Part shown: one piece after another, positions 26,135 through 35,310 of the stretch | How the letters are laid out: every line of letters begins with the position of its first letter | Position numbering within the stretch: position 1 is the stretch's first letter | From: Dyella_B sp035503745 | Lineage (GTDB): Bacteria; Pseudomonadota; Gammaproteobacteria; Xanthomonadales; Rhodanobacteraceae | Assembly: GCF_035503745.1 (NCBI RefSeq) | Contig: NZ_DATJTC010000038.1 | Span: 22,671-86,670, forward strand | DNA: 64,000 bases | Direction of reading: 5' to 3' | Notes under the pieces: generated by a model | The model's input: the letters and a program-made list of their open reading frames with translations, nothing else | Told to the model about the DNA's origin: nothing | Database searches by the model: none | Made by a program: the position numbers and the translations under genes

Positions 26135-29100
26135 ATGAATGATTCGATTCCCCCCACGTCGCCCGTTTCCCCGGAAACCCGCCTGCGCGCACTGCGCCAA
26201 TCGCTGGAACTGGTTTCCAGCCGCGATTTTGGCCGCCTGCTCGGCCGCTGGCGCGGTTTGTCGCGCCGTCCCGATGGCAACAAGCTGGAGGCGCTGGCCA
26301 CCGACATCGCCCTCTCCGCCGCGCGGCGGCAACGGCGCGCGCAGGCCAAGCCGCCGATCCGGCTCGACGAATCGCTGCCGATCACCGCGCGCGCGGAGGA
26401 CATCGTCAAGCTGATTGGCGATCACCAGGTGGTGGTGATCGCCGGTGAAACCGGCTCGGGCAAGACCACGCAGCTGCCCAAGTTGTGTCTGGCCGCCGGA
26501 CGCGGCGAGGCGGGGCTGATCGGCTGCACCCAGCCGCGCCGTCTCGCTGCGCGCTCGGTGGCGCGCCGCGTGGCGGAGGAGCTGGGTACGCAACTGGGCG
26601 ACAAGGTCGGCTTCCAGGTGCGCTTCACCGATCAGGTATCCGAGCAGAGCCTGGTCAAATTCATGACCGACGGCATTCTGCTCGCCGAAACGCAGGGCGA
26701 TCCGTGGCTGTCGGCCTACGACACCCTCATCATCGACGAGGCGCACGAGCGCAGCCTCAACATCGATTTCCTGCTTGGCTACCTGAAGCGGCTGGCGGCG
26801 AAGCGGCCGGATCTTAAAATCATCGTCACCTCCGCCACCATCGACACCGCGCGCTTCGCCGAGCACTTTGGCAACGCGCCGGTGGTATCGGTGGAAGGGC
26901 GTGCCTATCCGGTGGAGGTGCGCTGGCGTTCGGTGGAGGACACGGCAGCGCGCCGCGGCCAGCGTAGCGGCGACCTGCAGCAGGGCAGCGCCGAGCACAT
27001 CGCCGCGGTGCTCGATGAAATCACCCACGAGGACCCGCGCGGCGACGTGCTGGTGTTTCTGCCCGGCGAGCGCGAGATACGCGATGCGCATCTGTTGCTG
27101 TCGCGGCGGCAGTACCGCGAGACGGAAATCCTGCCGCTGTATGCGCGCCTGTCCGCCACCGATCAGGATCGCGTGTTCAAGCCGGGTCCGAAGCGGCGCG
27201 TGGTGCTGGCCACCAACGTGGCCGAAACCTCCTTGACCGTGCCGCGCATCCGCTACGTGATCGACACCGGCACCGCGCGCGTGAAGCGCTACAGCCAGCG
27301 CAGCCAGCTTGAGCGCTTGCACGTGGAACCGATCGCGCAGGCGGCCGCCGATCAGCGCAAGGGACGCTGCGGGCGCGTGGGTCCGGGCATCTGCTACCGC
27401 CTTTTCGATGAGGCCGATTACGCCGCACGTGCCGCGTATACCGATCCGGAACTGCTGCGCTCCTCGCTCGCCAATGTGATCCTGCGCATGCTGTCGCTGC
27501 AATTGGGCGAGGTGGACGACTTTCCGTTCCTCGAATCGCCCGATCCGCGCGTGGTCGCCGACGGTTACCGCCGCCTGGCCGAGATCGGCGCGATCGACGA
27601 TGCGCGCGCGCTCACCGCGATCGGCCGCTCGCTTGCGCGGTTGCCGATCGACGTGCAACTGGCGCGCATGCTGGTCGAGGCGCAAGCGTTGGGCAGTTTG
27701 CGCGAGCTATTGGTGGTGGTGGCTTTCCTCAGCATCCAGGATCCGCGCGAGCGTCCCGCCGACGCGCGCCAGCAGGCCGACGCGGCGCATGCGGCCTTCG
27801 CCGATCCGAAGTCCGACATCGTGGGAGTGTTGAATCTGTGGCGCGAGTATGACCGCGCGCACGAGGAACTGACGCAGTCGAAGCTGCGCGACTGGTGCTC
27901 GCGGCACTTCCTCAGTTTTCTGCGCATGCGCGAATGGCGCGAATTGCATCGGCAGTTGCTGCTGGTGGTGCAGGAGCTTGGTTGGCGCTTTTCGCCAGCG
28001 TCCCAGGGAGAAAGTCCGGATCAGGGCGCACCCTTGCGCGGCGGATCGAGTGCCGCGGTCAAAGCGCCGCGTAAACGTCGCCCGGGCCAACGTGCGGATG
28101 AACCCGGGCCTCTCGCCCCAACCCTCCTTCCCGAGGGGGACGGGAGCCGCGATGAGGGTGAGCGGCAGTACGAGGCCATCCACCGCAGCCTGCTCGCCGG
28201 GCTGCCCACGCAAGTGGGCCACAAGGATGAAAAAGGCATTTACCGCGGTACGCGCGAGCGCCGCTTTCAGGTGTTTCCCGGCTCGGCCTTGGTCAAGACC
28301 CCGCCGAACTGGGTCTTCGCCGCGCAGATTCTCGACGTCGGCGGCCGCGTGTGGGGCATGATGTGCGCGCGCATCGAGCCGCTGTGGATCGAGCAGCAGG
28401 CCGCGCAACTGCTGCGCCGTAGCTGTCGCGATGCGCACTGGTCGAAAAAGCGCGGCACCGTGGTCGCTTACGAGCAAGTCAGCCTGTTCGGCCTGGTGCT
28501 GGCCGAGCGCCGGCCGGTGACCTTCCAGCAGCAAGATCCCGCCCAGGCGCATGACATCTTTCTGCGCGAGGCGCTGGCGCGCTGCGACATCGATGCACGC
28601 GCCGATTTCGTGCGCGCCAACCAGCGCGTGCTCGACGACGCGCGCGGCATCGAGGCGCGCCAGCGGCGCGAGGGGCTGATCCGTCACGAAGACGAACTGG
28701 TGGATTTTTTCCGCGGGAAAATGCCGCAAGAGATCGCCAGCAGCCGTGCACTGGATGCCTGGTACCGCCGTGCGCGTCCGGCCGAGCAGGCGGCCCTGCG
28801 CTGGTCGATCGACGATGTGATGGTGGGCGGCGCGGGGCTCGATCCCAAGGCGTTTCCCGCCGCGCTGCAGCTGCCGCCGCAACGCTATCGGCTGGAATAC
28901 CGGTTCGTGCCCGGCGACGATGCCGATGGCGTGACGCTGCACCTGCCGCTGGCCATGCTCAACGCACTGCCCGCCCCGCGCTGCGAGTGGCTGGTGCCCG
29001 GCTTGCTCGGCGAAAAAGTGGCGGAATTGATTCGCGGCCTGCCCAAGACCCTGCGCCGCAATTTCGTGCCCGCGCCCGATTTCGCGCGCGCCTTCGTCGA

Positions 29101-30184
29101 GGCGGAAACGCCGCGCGAGGAGTCGTTGCACAAGGCACTCGCCGCGTTCCTGCGGCGTACCACCGGCGTGGAGATCGGTGCGGACGACTTCGCCAGCGTG
29201 GCGCTGGCGCCGCACTTTGCGATGCGCTACCGATTGCACGATGAAAACGGCCGCACGCTCGGCAGCGGACGCGATCTTGCCGCGCTGCGCGCACAATGGG
29301 AAGGCCAGGCGCGCGAGGCGTTCTCGCGCAAGACCGATATCGAGCTTACCCGCGAAGACGTCACCGCCTGGGACTTCGAGCAGATCCCCGAGCAAGTGCG
29401 TTCCGAGGGCGGCCTGCTCGCCTTTCCCGCCCTGGTCGACCTCGGCGACGCGGTGGCGCTGCGCGTGTTCGAACGCCGCGACGAAGCGACGGCCGTGCAC
29501 CTCAAGGGTGTGGAGCGGCTGTTGCGCCATGCCTTGTCCAGCGACATGAAACAGGCGCGCAGGCGCCTGCCGATCGCCAATGCGCTGTCGCTGAAGTACG
29601 CCCCACTGGGCAGCATCGATGGCCTGCGCGAGGACCTGGTCGAAGGCGGCTTTATCGATCTGCTGGCCATCCACGACATGAACGTGCGCAGCGCGGCGGC
29701 CTTCGAGGCACTGCGCGCGCATGCCGCGCGCGAGCTGTTCGGCGCGGCGGTCGAACGCCTCAAGCTGGCCGAACCGGTGATCGAGGCGCAGGCCGATCTC
29801 AAGCCATGGTTGCAGCCGCCGCTGATGGGTTTTGCGCGCGCCAGTTACGACGATCTCAACGAACAGCTCTATGGCCTGCTGGCGCCCGGCTTCCTGCGCG
29901 AGCTTTCGACCGCGCGGCTTGCGCATTTCCCCCGCTACCTCAAAGCCATGCGCCTGCGCGCCGAACGACTGCGCCAGGACCCGGGCAAAGACCAGCAGCG
30001 CATGCTGCAGGTGTTGCCGTATTGGCGCCAATACCTCAAGCATCGTGCCGCCGGCAGCGAAGACCTGGAGGAGTTGCGCTGGCTGATCGAGGAATGGCGC
30101 GTCTCGCTGTTTGCACAGGAATTGAAAACACCCGAGCCCGTGTCGGCCAAGCGGCTGGCCAGGGCCTTGGAAGCCATACGCTGA
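26135..30184 (+). CDS. hrpA: ATP-dependent RNA helicase HrpA (DEAH box)
   Basis: A protein of about 1349 residues. Motifs: Walker A GETGSGKTTQLPK near 104, DEAH near 201, motif III SATID near 235, motif VI QRKGRCGRVGPG near 406, then helicase-associated, OB-fold and DUF3418 C-terminal domains (to 1349). HrpA is a ribosome-associated helicase; the E. coli homologue has about 1300 residues. The start is ATG 26135 (MNDSIPPTSP), with ATG 26123 an alternative. Oddity: residues about 620-680 contain a basic, low-complexity insert ending APTLLPEGDGSRDEG that is absent at this point in typical HrpA. Its DNA resembles the REP-like repeats seen elsewhere in the window. Confidence 0.94.
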   Translation: MNDSIPPTSPVSPETRLRALRQSLELVSSRDFGRLLGRWRGLSRRPDGNKLEALATDIALSAARRQRRAQAKPPIRLDESLPITARAEDIVKLIGDHQVVVIAGETGSGKTTQLPKLCLAAGRGEAGLIGCTQPRRLAARSVARRVAEELGTQLGDKVGFQVRFTDQVSEQSLVKFMTDGILLAETQGDPWLSAYDTLIIDEAHERSLNIDFLLGYLKRLAAKRPDLKIIVTSATIDTARFAEHFGNAPVVSVEGRAYPVEVRWRSVEDTAARRGQRSGDLQQGSAEHIAAVLDEITHEDPRGDVLVFLPGEREIRDAHLLLSRRQYRETEILPLYARLSATDQDRVFKPGPKRRVVLATNVAETSLTVPRIRYVIDTGTARVKRYSQRSQLERLHVEPIAQAAADQRKGRCGRVGPGICYRLFDEADYAARAAYTDPELLRSSLANVILRMLSLQLGEVDDFPFLESPDPRVVADGYRRLAEIGAIDDARALTAIGRSLARLPIDVQLARMLVEAQALGSLRELLVVVAFLSIQDPRERPADARQQADAAHAAFADPKSDIVGVLNLWREYDRAHEELTQSKLRDWCSRHFLSFLRMREWRELHRQLLLVVQELGWRFSPASQGESPDQGAPLRGGSSAAVKAPRKRRPGQRADEPGPLAPTLLPEGDGSRDEGERQYEAIHRSLLAGLPTQVGHKDEKGIYRGTRERRFQVFPGSALVKTPPNWVFAAQILDVGGRVWGMMCARIEPLWIEQQAAQLLRRSCRDAHWSKKRGTVVAYEQVSLFGLVLAERRPVTFQQQDPAQAHDIFLREALARCDIDARADFVRANQRVLDDARGIEARQRREGLIRHEDELVDFFRGKMPQEIASSRALDAWYRRARPAEQAALRWSIDDVMVGGAGLDPKAFPAALQLPPQRYRLEYRFVPGDDADGVTLHLPLAMLNALPAPRCEWLVPGLLGEKVAELIRGLPKTLRRNFVPAPDFARAFVEAETPREESLHKALAAFLRRTTGVEIGADDFASVALAPHFAMRYRLHDENGRTLGSGRDLAALRAQWEGQAREAFSRKTDIELTREDVTAWDFEQIPEQVRSEGGLLAFPALVDLGDAVALRVFERRDEATAVHLKGVERLLRHALSSDMKQARRRLPIANALSLKYAPLGSIDGLREDLVEGGFIDLLAIHDMNVRSAAAFEALRAHAARELFGAAVERLKLAEPVIEAQADLKPWLQPPLMGFARASYDDLNEQLYGLLAPGFLRELSTARLAHFPRYLKAMRLRAERLRQDPGKDQQRMLQVLPYWRQYLKHRAAGSEDLEELRWLIEEWRVSLFAQELKTPEPVSAKRLARALEAIR
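28107..28170. repeat. REP-like unit inside the hrpA coding sequence
   Basis: The stretch reads CCTCTCGCCCCAACCCTCC, then TTCCCGAGGGGGA, then GATGAGGGTGAGCGG. This matches the C-run/hairpin/GTGAGGGG plan of the intergenic REP-like units but is degenerated. It is in frame, has no stop codon, and encodes LAPTLLPEGDGSRDEGER. Confidence 0.65.
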
Positions 30185-30270
30185 GCCTACCCCCGTGGCC
30201 GCCGGCTGGCGTTATGCTGGTCGTCCGCCCGGCATGATGCGCATGCCGCGACACCAAGGGAACACGCAAC

Positions 30271-32394
30271 ATGGTTCACGCCACCACCACCGCTGCCGGG
30301 CACTTCGCGGCGTGGCAGTCGCGTGCGGGCTCGCTGCCCGCCTCGCTGGCCGACGTGCTGGCGGTGTGCGCGCACAATGGGGTGAACGAACGCGAGTGCG
30401 GCGACGTGCTCGATCTGCTGGCCATGCTCGGCTGCGACGCAAACACGCAGGCGGCGGCGCTGTGGTTCGACATCGCCCACCGCCACCCGCCCGTGTGGGA
30501 GCAGCGCGGCCCGGCACTGGGGGACGAATTACAGCGCCTGGTCGCCGGCCAGATGGCGGCCGAGCGCGTGTGGGCGCTGCACGCGCAGCGGCCGCCTGAG
30601 GGCGGCTCCGAAGGGCTGCGGCGGTTGCTGCTGGCGATCATCCGCGACCTGCGTGTGGTGTTCATCCTGCTGGCGCGCCAGTTGGCGCGGATGCGGGCGG
30701 CCGCCACGCTGCCGGAGAACGAACGGCAGGAGCTGGCCCGGCTCACGCGCGACATCCATTCGCCGCTGGCCAACCGGCTCGGTATCTGGCAGCTGAAATG
30801 GGAGCTGGAAGATCTGGCCTTTCGTTATCTGCAGCCCGATACCTACAAGCGTATCGCCAAGCTGCTGGACGAGCGCCGCGGCGACCGCGAGGTTTTCATT
30901 CGCGAAACCTTGGGTGAACTGGGCGAGGCCTTGCTCCGCGAGGGCATCCGTGCGGATCTGGCCGGGCGGCCCAAGCACATCTTTTCGATCTGGAAGAAAA
31001 TGCAGCGCAAGGCGCTGGAGTTCTCCGATCTCTACGACATCCGCGCCGTGCGCGTGCTGGTGGATTCGGTCGCCGATTGCTACGGCGCGCTTGGCGTGGT
31101 GCATGCGTTATGGCCGCACCTGCCGGGCGAGTTCGACGACTACGTCGCGCGGCCCAAGAGCAACGGCTATCGCTCGCTGCACACGGCGGTCATCGGACCG
31201 CATGGCAAGACGCTGGAAGTGCAGATCCGCACGCACGACATGCACCACGCCAACGAGCTGGGCGTGGCGGCGCACTGGCGCTACAAGGAAGGCGGCAGCG
31301 GCGACGCGGATTTCGAGGCGAAGATCGCCTGGATGCGCAAGTTGCTGGAGCCGCGCGGCGACGAAGGAGAACTTGCCGCAGAGTTGCAGACCGAACTGCT
31401 GGAAGACCGCGTCTACGTGCTCACGCCGCGCGGCGAGGTCATCGATCTGCCGCATGGCGCGACGGTGCTCGATTTTGCCTACCACGTGCACACCGAGGTG
31501 GGGCACCGTTGCCGCGGCGCCAAGGTCAACGGCCGCATCGTGCCCTTGACGCACCAGCCGCACAGCGGCGACCGCGTGGAAATCCTCACCGCCAAGGTTG
31601 CCGAGCCCAGCCGCGACTGGCTGTCGGTGCACCATGGCTATCTCAACACCAGCCGCGCGCGCGACAAGGTGCGCGCATGGTTCCGCCGCAGCGCGCACGA
31701 GGCCAATCTTGCCGCCGGGCGCGCGTTGTTCGAGCGCGAACTCAAACGCCTGGCGATGCCGGATGCGGAGATGGCGAAGTTGCCGGCATTGTTCAATCTG
31801 CAGACGCACGACGAACTGCTGATTGCGCTCGCGCTCGGCGAAATAAGCCCCGGCCAGGTGGCGCGCGTGCTGCAGGAATCGCAATGGCCGCCGGAGCCGC
31901 CCAGCGTACCGCTGGCCGCCCGGCCGACGGTGTTCGATCACAGCGCGATCAGCATCGAAGGCGTGGGTAACCTGCTGACGGTGTTGGCGCGTTGCTGCCA
32001 GCCACTGCCGGGCGACCCGGTGCGCGGTTTCATCACGCGTACGCGCGGCGTATCGGTGCATCGCGCCAATTGCACCAGCCTGGCGCGGTTGGCGCGGCGC
32101 GACCCTGATCGGGTGATTGAGGTGAGCTGGGGGCAAGCCGCAGCACAGGCGTACGAGGTGACGATCCAGCTCAATGGCTATGACCGCAAGGGTTTGCAAA
32201 AGGATGTCGTGGGGGTGATCAGCAATGCCAGCGTAGGCATCATCGCTTCCTCCAGCCGGCTGTTTGCGCGGACGGGGGAGGTCGAGATGCGCTACACGTT
32301 GCGCGTGCGCGACTTCGAGCAGTTGTCGGCGTTGCTGGACCGGCTGGTGGCACTGCCCAATGTCGTGGAGGCGCGCAGGGTGGGGGCTGGGTAG
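30271..32394 (+). CDS. relA: (p)ppGpp synthetase RelA
   Basis: A 707-residue stringent-response enzyme that makes (p)ppGpp from ATP and GTP/GDP on ribosomes carrying uncharged tRNA. The N-terminal region (about 25-200) aligns with the HD hydrolase domain but lacks the HDxxED histidine/aspartate signature, so it is the monofunctional RelA type, not SpoT. The synthetase domain (about 225-345) has GRPKHIFSIWKKM, LYDIRAVRVLV, GEFDDYVARPKSNGYRSLHT and EVQIRTHDMHHANELGVAAHW. The EFDD-type acidic motif is typical of RelA. A TGS domain follows near 377-440 (DRVYVLTPRGEVIDLPHGAT), and a C-terminal ACT/RRM domain from about 630. It is preceded by AAGGGA. hrpA lies upstream. Confidence 0.93.
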   Translation: MVHATTTAAGHFAAWQSRAGSLPASLADVLAVCAHNGVNERECGDVLDLLAMLGCDANTQAAALWFDIAHRHPPVWEQRGPALGDELQRLVAGQMAAERVWALHAQRPPEGGSEGLRRLLLAIIRDLRVVFILLARQLARMRAAATLPENERQELARLTRDIHSPLANRLGIWQLKWELEDLAFRYLQPDTYKRIAKLLDERRGDREVFIRETLGELGEALLREGIRADLAGRPKHIFSIWKKMQRKALEFSDLYDIRAVRVLVDSVADCYGALGVVHALWPHLPGEFDDYVARPKSNGYRSLHTAVIGPHGKTLEVQIRTHDMHHANELGVAAHWRYKEGGSGDADFEAKIAWMRKLLEPRGDEGELAAELQTELLEDRVYVLTPRGEVIDLPHGATVLDFAYHVHTEVGHRCRGAKVNGRIVPLTHQPHSGDRVEILTAKVAEPSRDWLSVHHGYLNTSRARDKVRAWFRRSAHEANLAAGRALFERELKRLAMPDAEMAKLPALFNLQTHDELLIALALGEISPGQVARVLQESQWPPEPPSVPLAARPTVFDHSAISIEGVGNLLTVLARCCQPLPGDPVRGFITRTRGVSVHRANCTSLARLARRDPDRVIEVSWGQAAAQAYEVTIQLNGYDRKGLQKDVVGVISNASVGIIASSSRLFARTGEVEMRYTLRVRDFEQLSALLDRLVALPNVVEARRVGAG

Positions 32395-32731
32395 CGGCTG
32401 CCTTGCCCGCCGAGGCGTGAGTCGGGGCCGGGCTTGCTGACCGGGCATCCTGCCCTGACGAATTTGGCATCGGCATCCATGCCGATGCTCCAGTGAGCCT
32501 TATCGTCCCCAGTCCACTCGCCGCCTGCGGGGCCCGGAAAGCGCAGCGCCCTTTGTGCGCATTTTCAGAAAAGCCTAAAGAGCAAGGGCCAAGGGCAAGG
32601 CCCAGGCCCAGATGCTGGCGCACGTGGCGCGCGCCTTGTCCTTGCCGCCAGTTGAACGCAACTTCCTGTCGTCAGCGCGGCCGCGTGGGGCGATGTTAAG
32701 CTCCATGCCTTCACCTGACAGCTCACGAGCC
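32395..32731. other. 337-bp spacer after relA
   Basis: No gene supported. Short open frames translate to Arg/Pro/Cys-rich nonsense. It probably contains the promoter of the TPR-epimerase-mrcB operon. A stretch at 32580-32612 repeats AAGGGCAAGGCCCAGGCCC-like purine blocks of no known meaning. Confidence 0.35.
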
Positions 32732-34435
32732 ATGAGCGGAAATCGCGATCTCAACGACCCCGGATATTCAGGCCGTACCGAACCCAAGCTGGGCGATCTG
32801 GATCATCTGGACCGCCCTCGCCCGTCGGCAGAATCCCATGACGATCTGCCGCGGATGAAGGTCGATCCGGGGTACCGCCGCCCTGCGCCGCGCAAACCCA
32901 AGAAGAGCGGTCCGGGCTGGCTGATGCCGTTGCTGATCGTGGCGTTGCTGGCGGTCATCGCAGGGTTGTGGCTCAACCAGAATCGCCTGCGCGGCCTGGT
33001 GCCGCGCACGGATTTCGACGATGTGCTGCATCGCGCCCAGGTCGCTTTGCAGCAAGGCCACCTGGATGGCACCGACGGCACCAGCGCGCGCGAGCTGTTC
33101 GAAGCGGCGCGTGCGCTCGAACCGGATAACGACAGTGCGCGGCAAGGTCTGAACGACGTGGGGCGCGCGGAGATCGCACGCGCCGACGCCGCCTTGCAGG
33201 CCGGACATCTGGATGACGCCGAACAGGCGTTGACCAATGCGCGCGAATTGCTGGGCGGCGGCAGCGATGTCGATCGCCTGAGCCAGGCCATTGCCAAGGC
33301 GCAGGTCGCGTCGGGCGAAACGGCCAACCTCATCGCGCAGGCGCAGCAGGCATTGAGCGACGGCAAGCTCGATGGTGCGGACGGCGCGGCGGCGCTGTAC
33401 CAGCGCGTGCTGACGGCCGATCCGGACAATGCCGTGGCGCGCCATGGCATGGACCAGGCGGGCGACGCGATGGCGGCGCAGATCCAGAAAGCGCTGACGG
33501 CGAACGATCTGGCCACCGCGTCGGCAGGCGTGGATCGTCTGGCCGCGCTGCTCCCCAACTATTCACAGTTGCCGGCGCTGCGCGCATCGCTGTCGGCGCT
33601 GCAGGCGCAGGCTTCCGGTGCACTGAACGATGCCATCAATCAAGGCAACGACGCTCTGCGTGCCGGCCGGGTCGTGGGCGATGGCGACGACACGGCGCTG
33701 GCGCATTTCAAGGCGGCGCTGGCGATCGACCCGAACAACGCGCAGGCCAAGGCCGGCCTGGGTCAGGTGGCCGAAGCCTTGATCGTGCAAGCCAATGCCG
33801 CCACCGACAGTGGCGATACCGACCAGGCCAGGCGCTTGCTCGACCAGGCGCAGGCGCTGGCCCCCGGTTCGGCGGACCTGGTCGCCGCGCGCGCGCGACT
33901 GGGCCAGCCTGTCGCACCGGTGCAAGGCGGCAATCCCGTGCAAGGCGCCAATGGCGATACCGTGGCCACCACGGCGACGATCACCTTGTCGCCACAGCAG
34001 CAGTCGCAGGTTGCCAACATGGTGCAGCGGGCGCAGTTGGCCGAGCAGCGCGGCGACATCATGTCGCCGCCGGGCGATTGCGCTTATGACCTTTATCGCG
34101 GCGCACTGGCCATCGATGGCAACAATCAGGCCGCGTTGGCGGGTTTGCAGGGGCTGTCCGGCCGCGTGCAGCAGCAGTTCAACCAGGCACTCAATGCCGG
34201 CAACCTCAACAAGGCCGGCAATCTGTTCGATGCGCTTAGCAATCTTTCGCCGGGCGATGCCGGCTTGCTGCGCTCGCGCCAGCGGCTGGCCGACGCATGG
34301 CTGGACCAGGCCGAGCAGCAGCTCGATAGCGGGGACCGCAATAACGCGGCCTTGTCGCTGGAACAGGGGCGCAAGCTGATGCCGAACGATCAGCGCGTAC
34401 AGCAGCTGACGGTGCGCATGCAGGGCGGTGGATGA
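32732..34435 (+). CDS. Membrane-anchored TPR-repeat protein
   Basis: A 567-residue protein with a charged N-terminal cytoplasmic part (about 1-65), one TM helix (about 70-88, WLMPLLIVALLAVIAGLWL) and a long periplasmic part of alanine-rich helical repeats resembling TPRs. Recurrent LFEAARALEPDN, LYQRVLTADPDN, HFKAALAIDPNN and LYRGALAIDGNN occur at similar positions within successive repeats. It has no catalytic motif and looks like a scaffold. ATG 32732 (MSGNRDLND) gives a normal single-pass topology; in-frame ATGs further 5' are possible. Its stop overlaps the next start (ATGA). It is likely cotranscribed with the epimerase gene and mrcB, which suggests a role in envelope growth. The function is unknown. 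Confidence 0.75.
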   Translation: MSGNRDLNDPGYSGRTEPKLGDLDHLDRPRPSAESHDDLPRMKVDPGYRRPAPRKPKKSGPGWLMPLLIVALLAVIAGLWLNQNRLRGLVPRTDFDDVLHRAQVALQQGHLDGTDGTSARELFEAARALEPDNDSARQGLNDVGRAEIARADAALQAGHLDDAEQALTNARELLGGGSDVDRLSQAIAKAQVASGETANLIAQAQQALSDGKLDGADGAAALYQRVLTADPDNAVARHGMDQAGDAMAAQIQKALTANDLATASAGVDRLAALLPNYSQLPALRASLSALQAQASGALNDAINQGNDALRAGRVVGDGDDTALAHFKAALAIDPNNAQAKAGLGQVAEALIVQANAATDSGDTDQARRLLDQAQALAPGSADLVAARARLGQPVAPVQGGNPVQGANGDTVATTATITLSPQQQSQVANMVQRAQLAEQRGDIMSPPGDCAYDLYRGALAIDGNNQAALAGLQGLSGRVQQQFNQALNAGNLNKAGNLFDALSNLSPGDAGLLRSRQRLADAWLDQAEQQLDSGDRNNAALSLEQGRKLMPNDQRVQQLTVRMQGGG

Positions 34436-35271
34436 CCGTACTGGTCTTCGGTGCGAGCAGTCAGGTCGGGCACTATCTGCTGCCGCTGCTGAGCGCACGC
34501 GACGAACCGGTGGTGGCCTTAAGCCGCCTGCCGCACGAGGACAGCGCCGGCGTGACCTGGATGACCGGGAGCCTTCCCGGCGAAGTGCCGGCCGTGCCGT
34601 CCGTCTCGGCCATTTTCAGCTTTGGACCGTTGTCGTTGCTGGCCGCGTGGTTGAGTCGCGCCGATCTGCCGCACGCGCCGCGCATCATCGCCACCAGTTC
34701 GATGAGCGCGGAAAGCAAGCGCGCGTCGGACGTTCCCGCCGAGCGCGAACTGGCGCAAAGCTTGCGCGATAGCGAAGCCATGCTGGCCGCCGCCTGCTCG
34801 CGGCACGGCAGCGATTGGACCGTATTGCGACCGACCCTGGTCTACGGCGCGGGTCTGGACAAGAGCCTTACGCCGATCGCGCAGCGCGCCATGCGCACGC
34901 GCTTGTTTCCATTGCCGGCCGGGCGCGGCCTGCGTCAGCCGGTGCACGCCCAGGATCTGGCGCGCGCGGCGCTGGCTGCATGCGACACCGCGGCGGCGGC
35001 GATGAAGATTCTTGCCATCGGCGGCGGCGAGCGGTTGCCGGCGCGCGACATGTTCGCCAGAGTGCGCCGCAGCTTGCCGGTGGATACCGTGCCGCTGCCG
35101 CTGCCCGCGTGGTCGTTGCGGCTGGCGCGCCGGGGCGTGCCGGGTTTGCGCGGGCCGCTGGGCCGGCTGGAGGTCGATCTGATCGCCGACAACGCGGAGA
35201 TGACGCGCCTGCTGGGCATCCAGCCGCGCCCGTTCCGCCCGGATGCCGACTGCTGGCGTGCGCCGGCGTGA
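34432..35271 (+). CDS. NAD(P)-binding epimerase-like protein (atypical SDR)
   Basis: A 279-residue Rossmann-fold protein. The N terminus MTVLVFGASSQVGHYLLPLL has the nucleotide-binding GASSxVG variant of the GxxGxxG motif. IIATSSMSAESKRAS and WTVLRPTLVYGAGLDKSL fit the nucleoside-diphosphate-sugar epimerase class. The catalytic YxxxK pair is not clearly present, so it may be a non-catalytic or atypical member. It overlaps the TPR gene by 4 nt and precedes mrcB by 39 nt. The substrate is unknown. Confidence 0.75.
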   Translation: MTVLVFGASSQVGHYLLPLLSARDEPVVALSRLPHEDSAGVTWMTGSLPGEVPAVPSVSAIFSFGPLSLLAAWLSRADLPHAPRIIATSSMSAESKRASDVPAERELAQSLRDSEAMLAAACSRHGSDWTVLRPTLVYGAGLDKSLTPIAQRAMRTRLFPLPAGRGLRQPVHAQDLARAALAACDTAAAAMKILAIGGGERLPARDMFARVRRSLPVDTVPLPLPAWSLRLARRGVPGLRGPLGRLEVDLIADNAEMTRLLGIQPRPFRPDADCWRAPA

Positions 35272-35310
35272 TTTGCCCGCGCCAGGGCCGTCAGATGCCC
35301 GTGTTATGCC

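Noticed and set aside
25540..26142. 200-codon plus-strand frame between the glucan synthase and hrpA genes
   Set aside because: Arg/Gly/Ala-rich, no domain and no convincing ribosome site.
27707..30043. Long antisense frame across hrpA
   Set aside because: Shadow of the helicase gene; no recognisable protein features.
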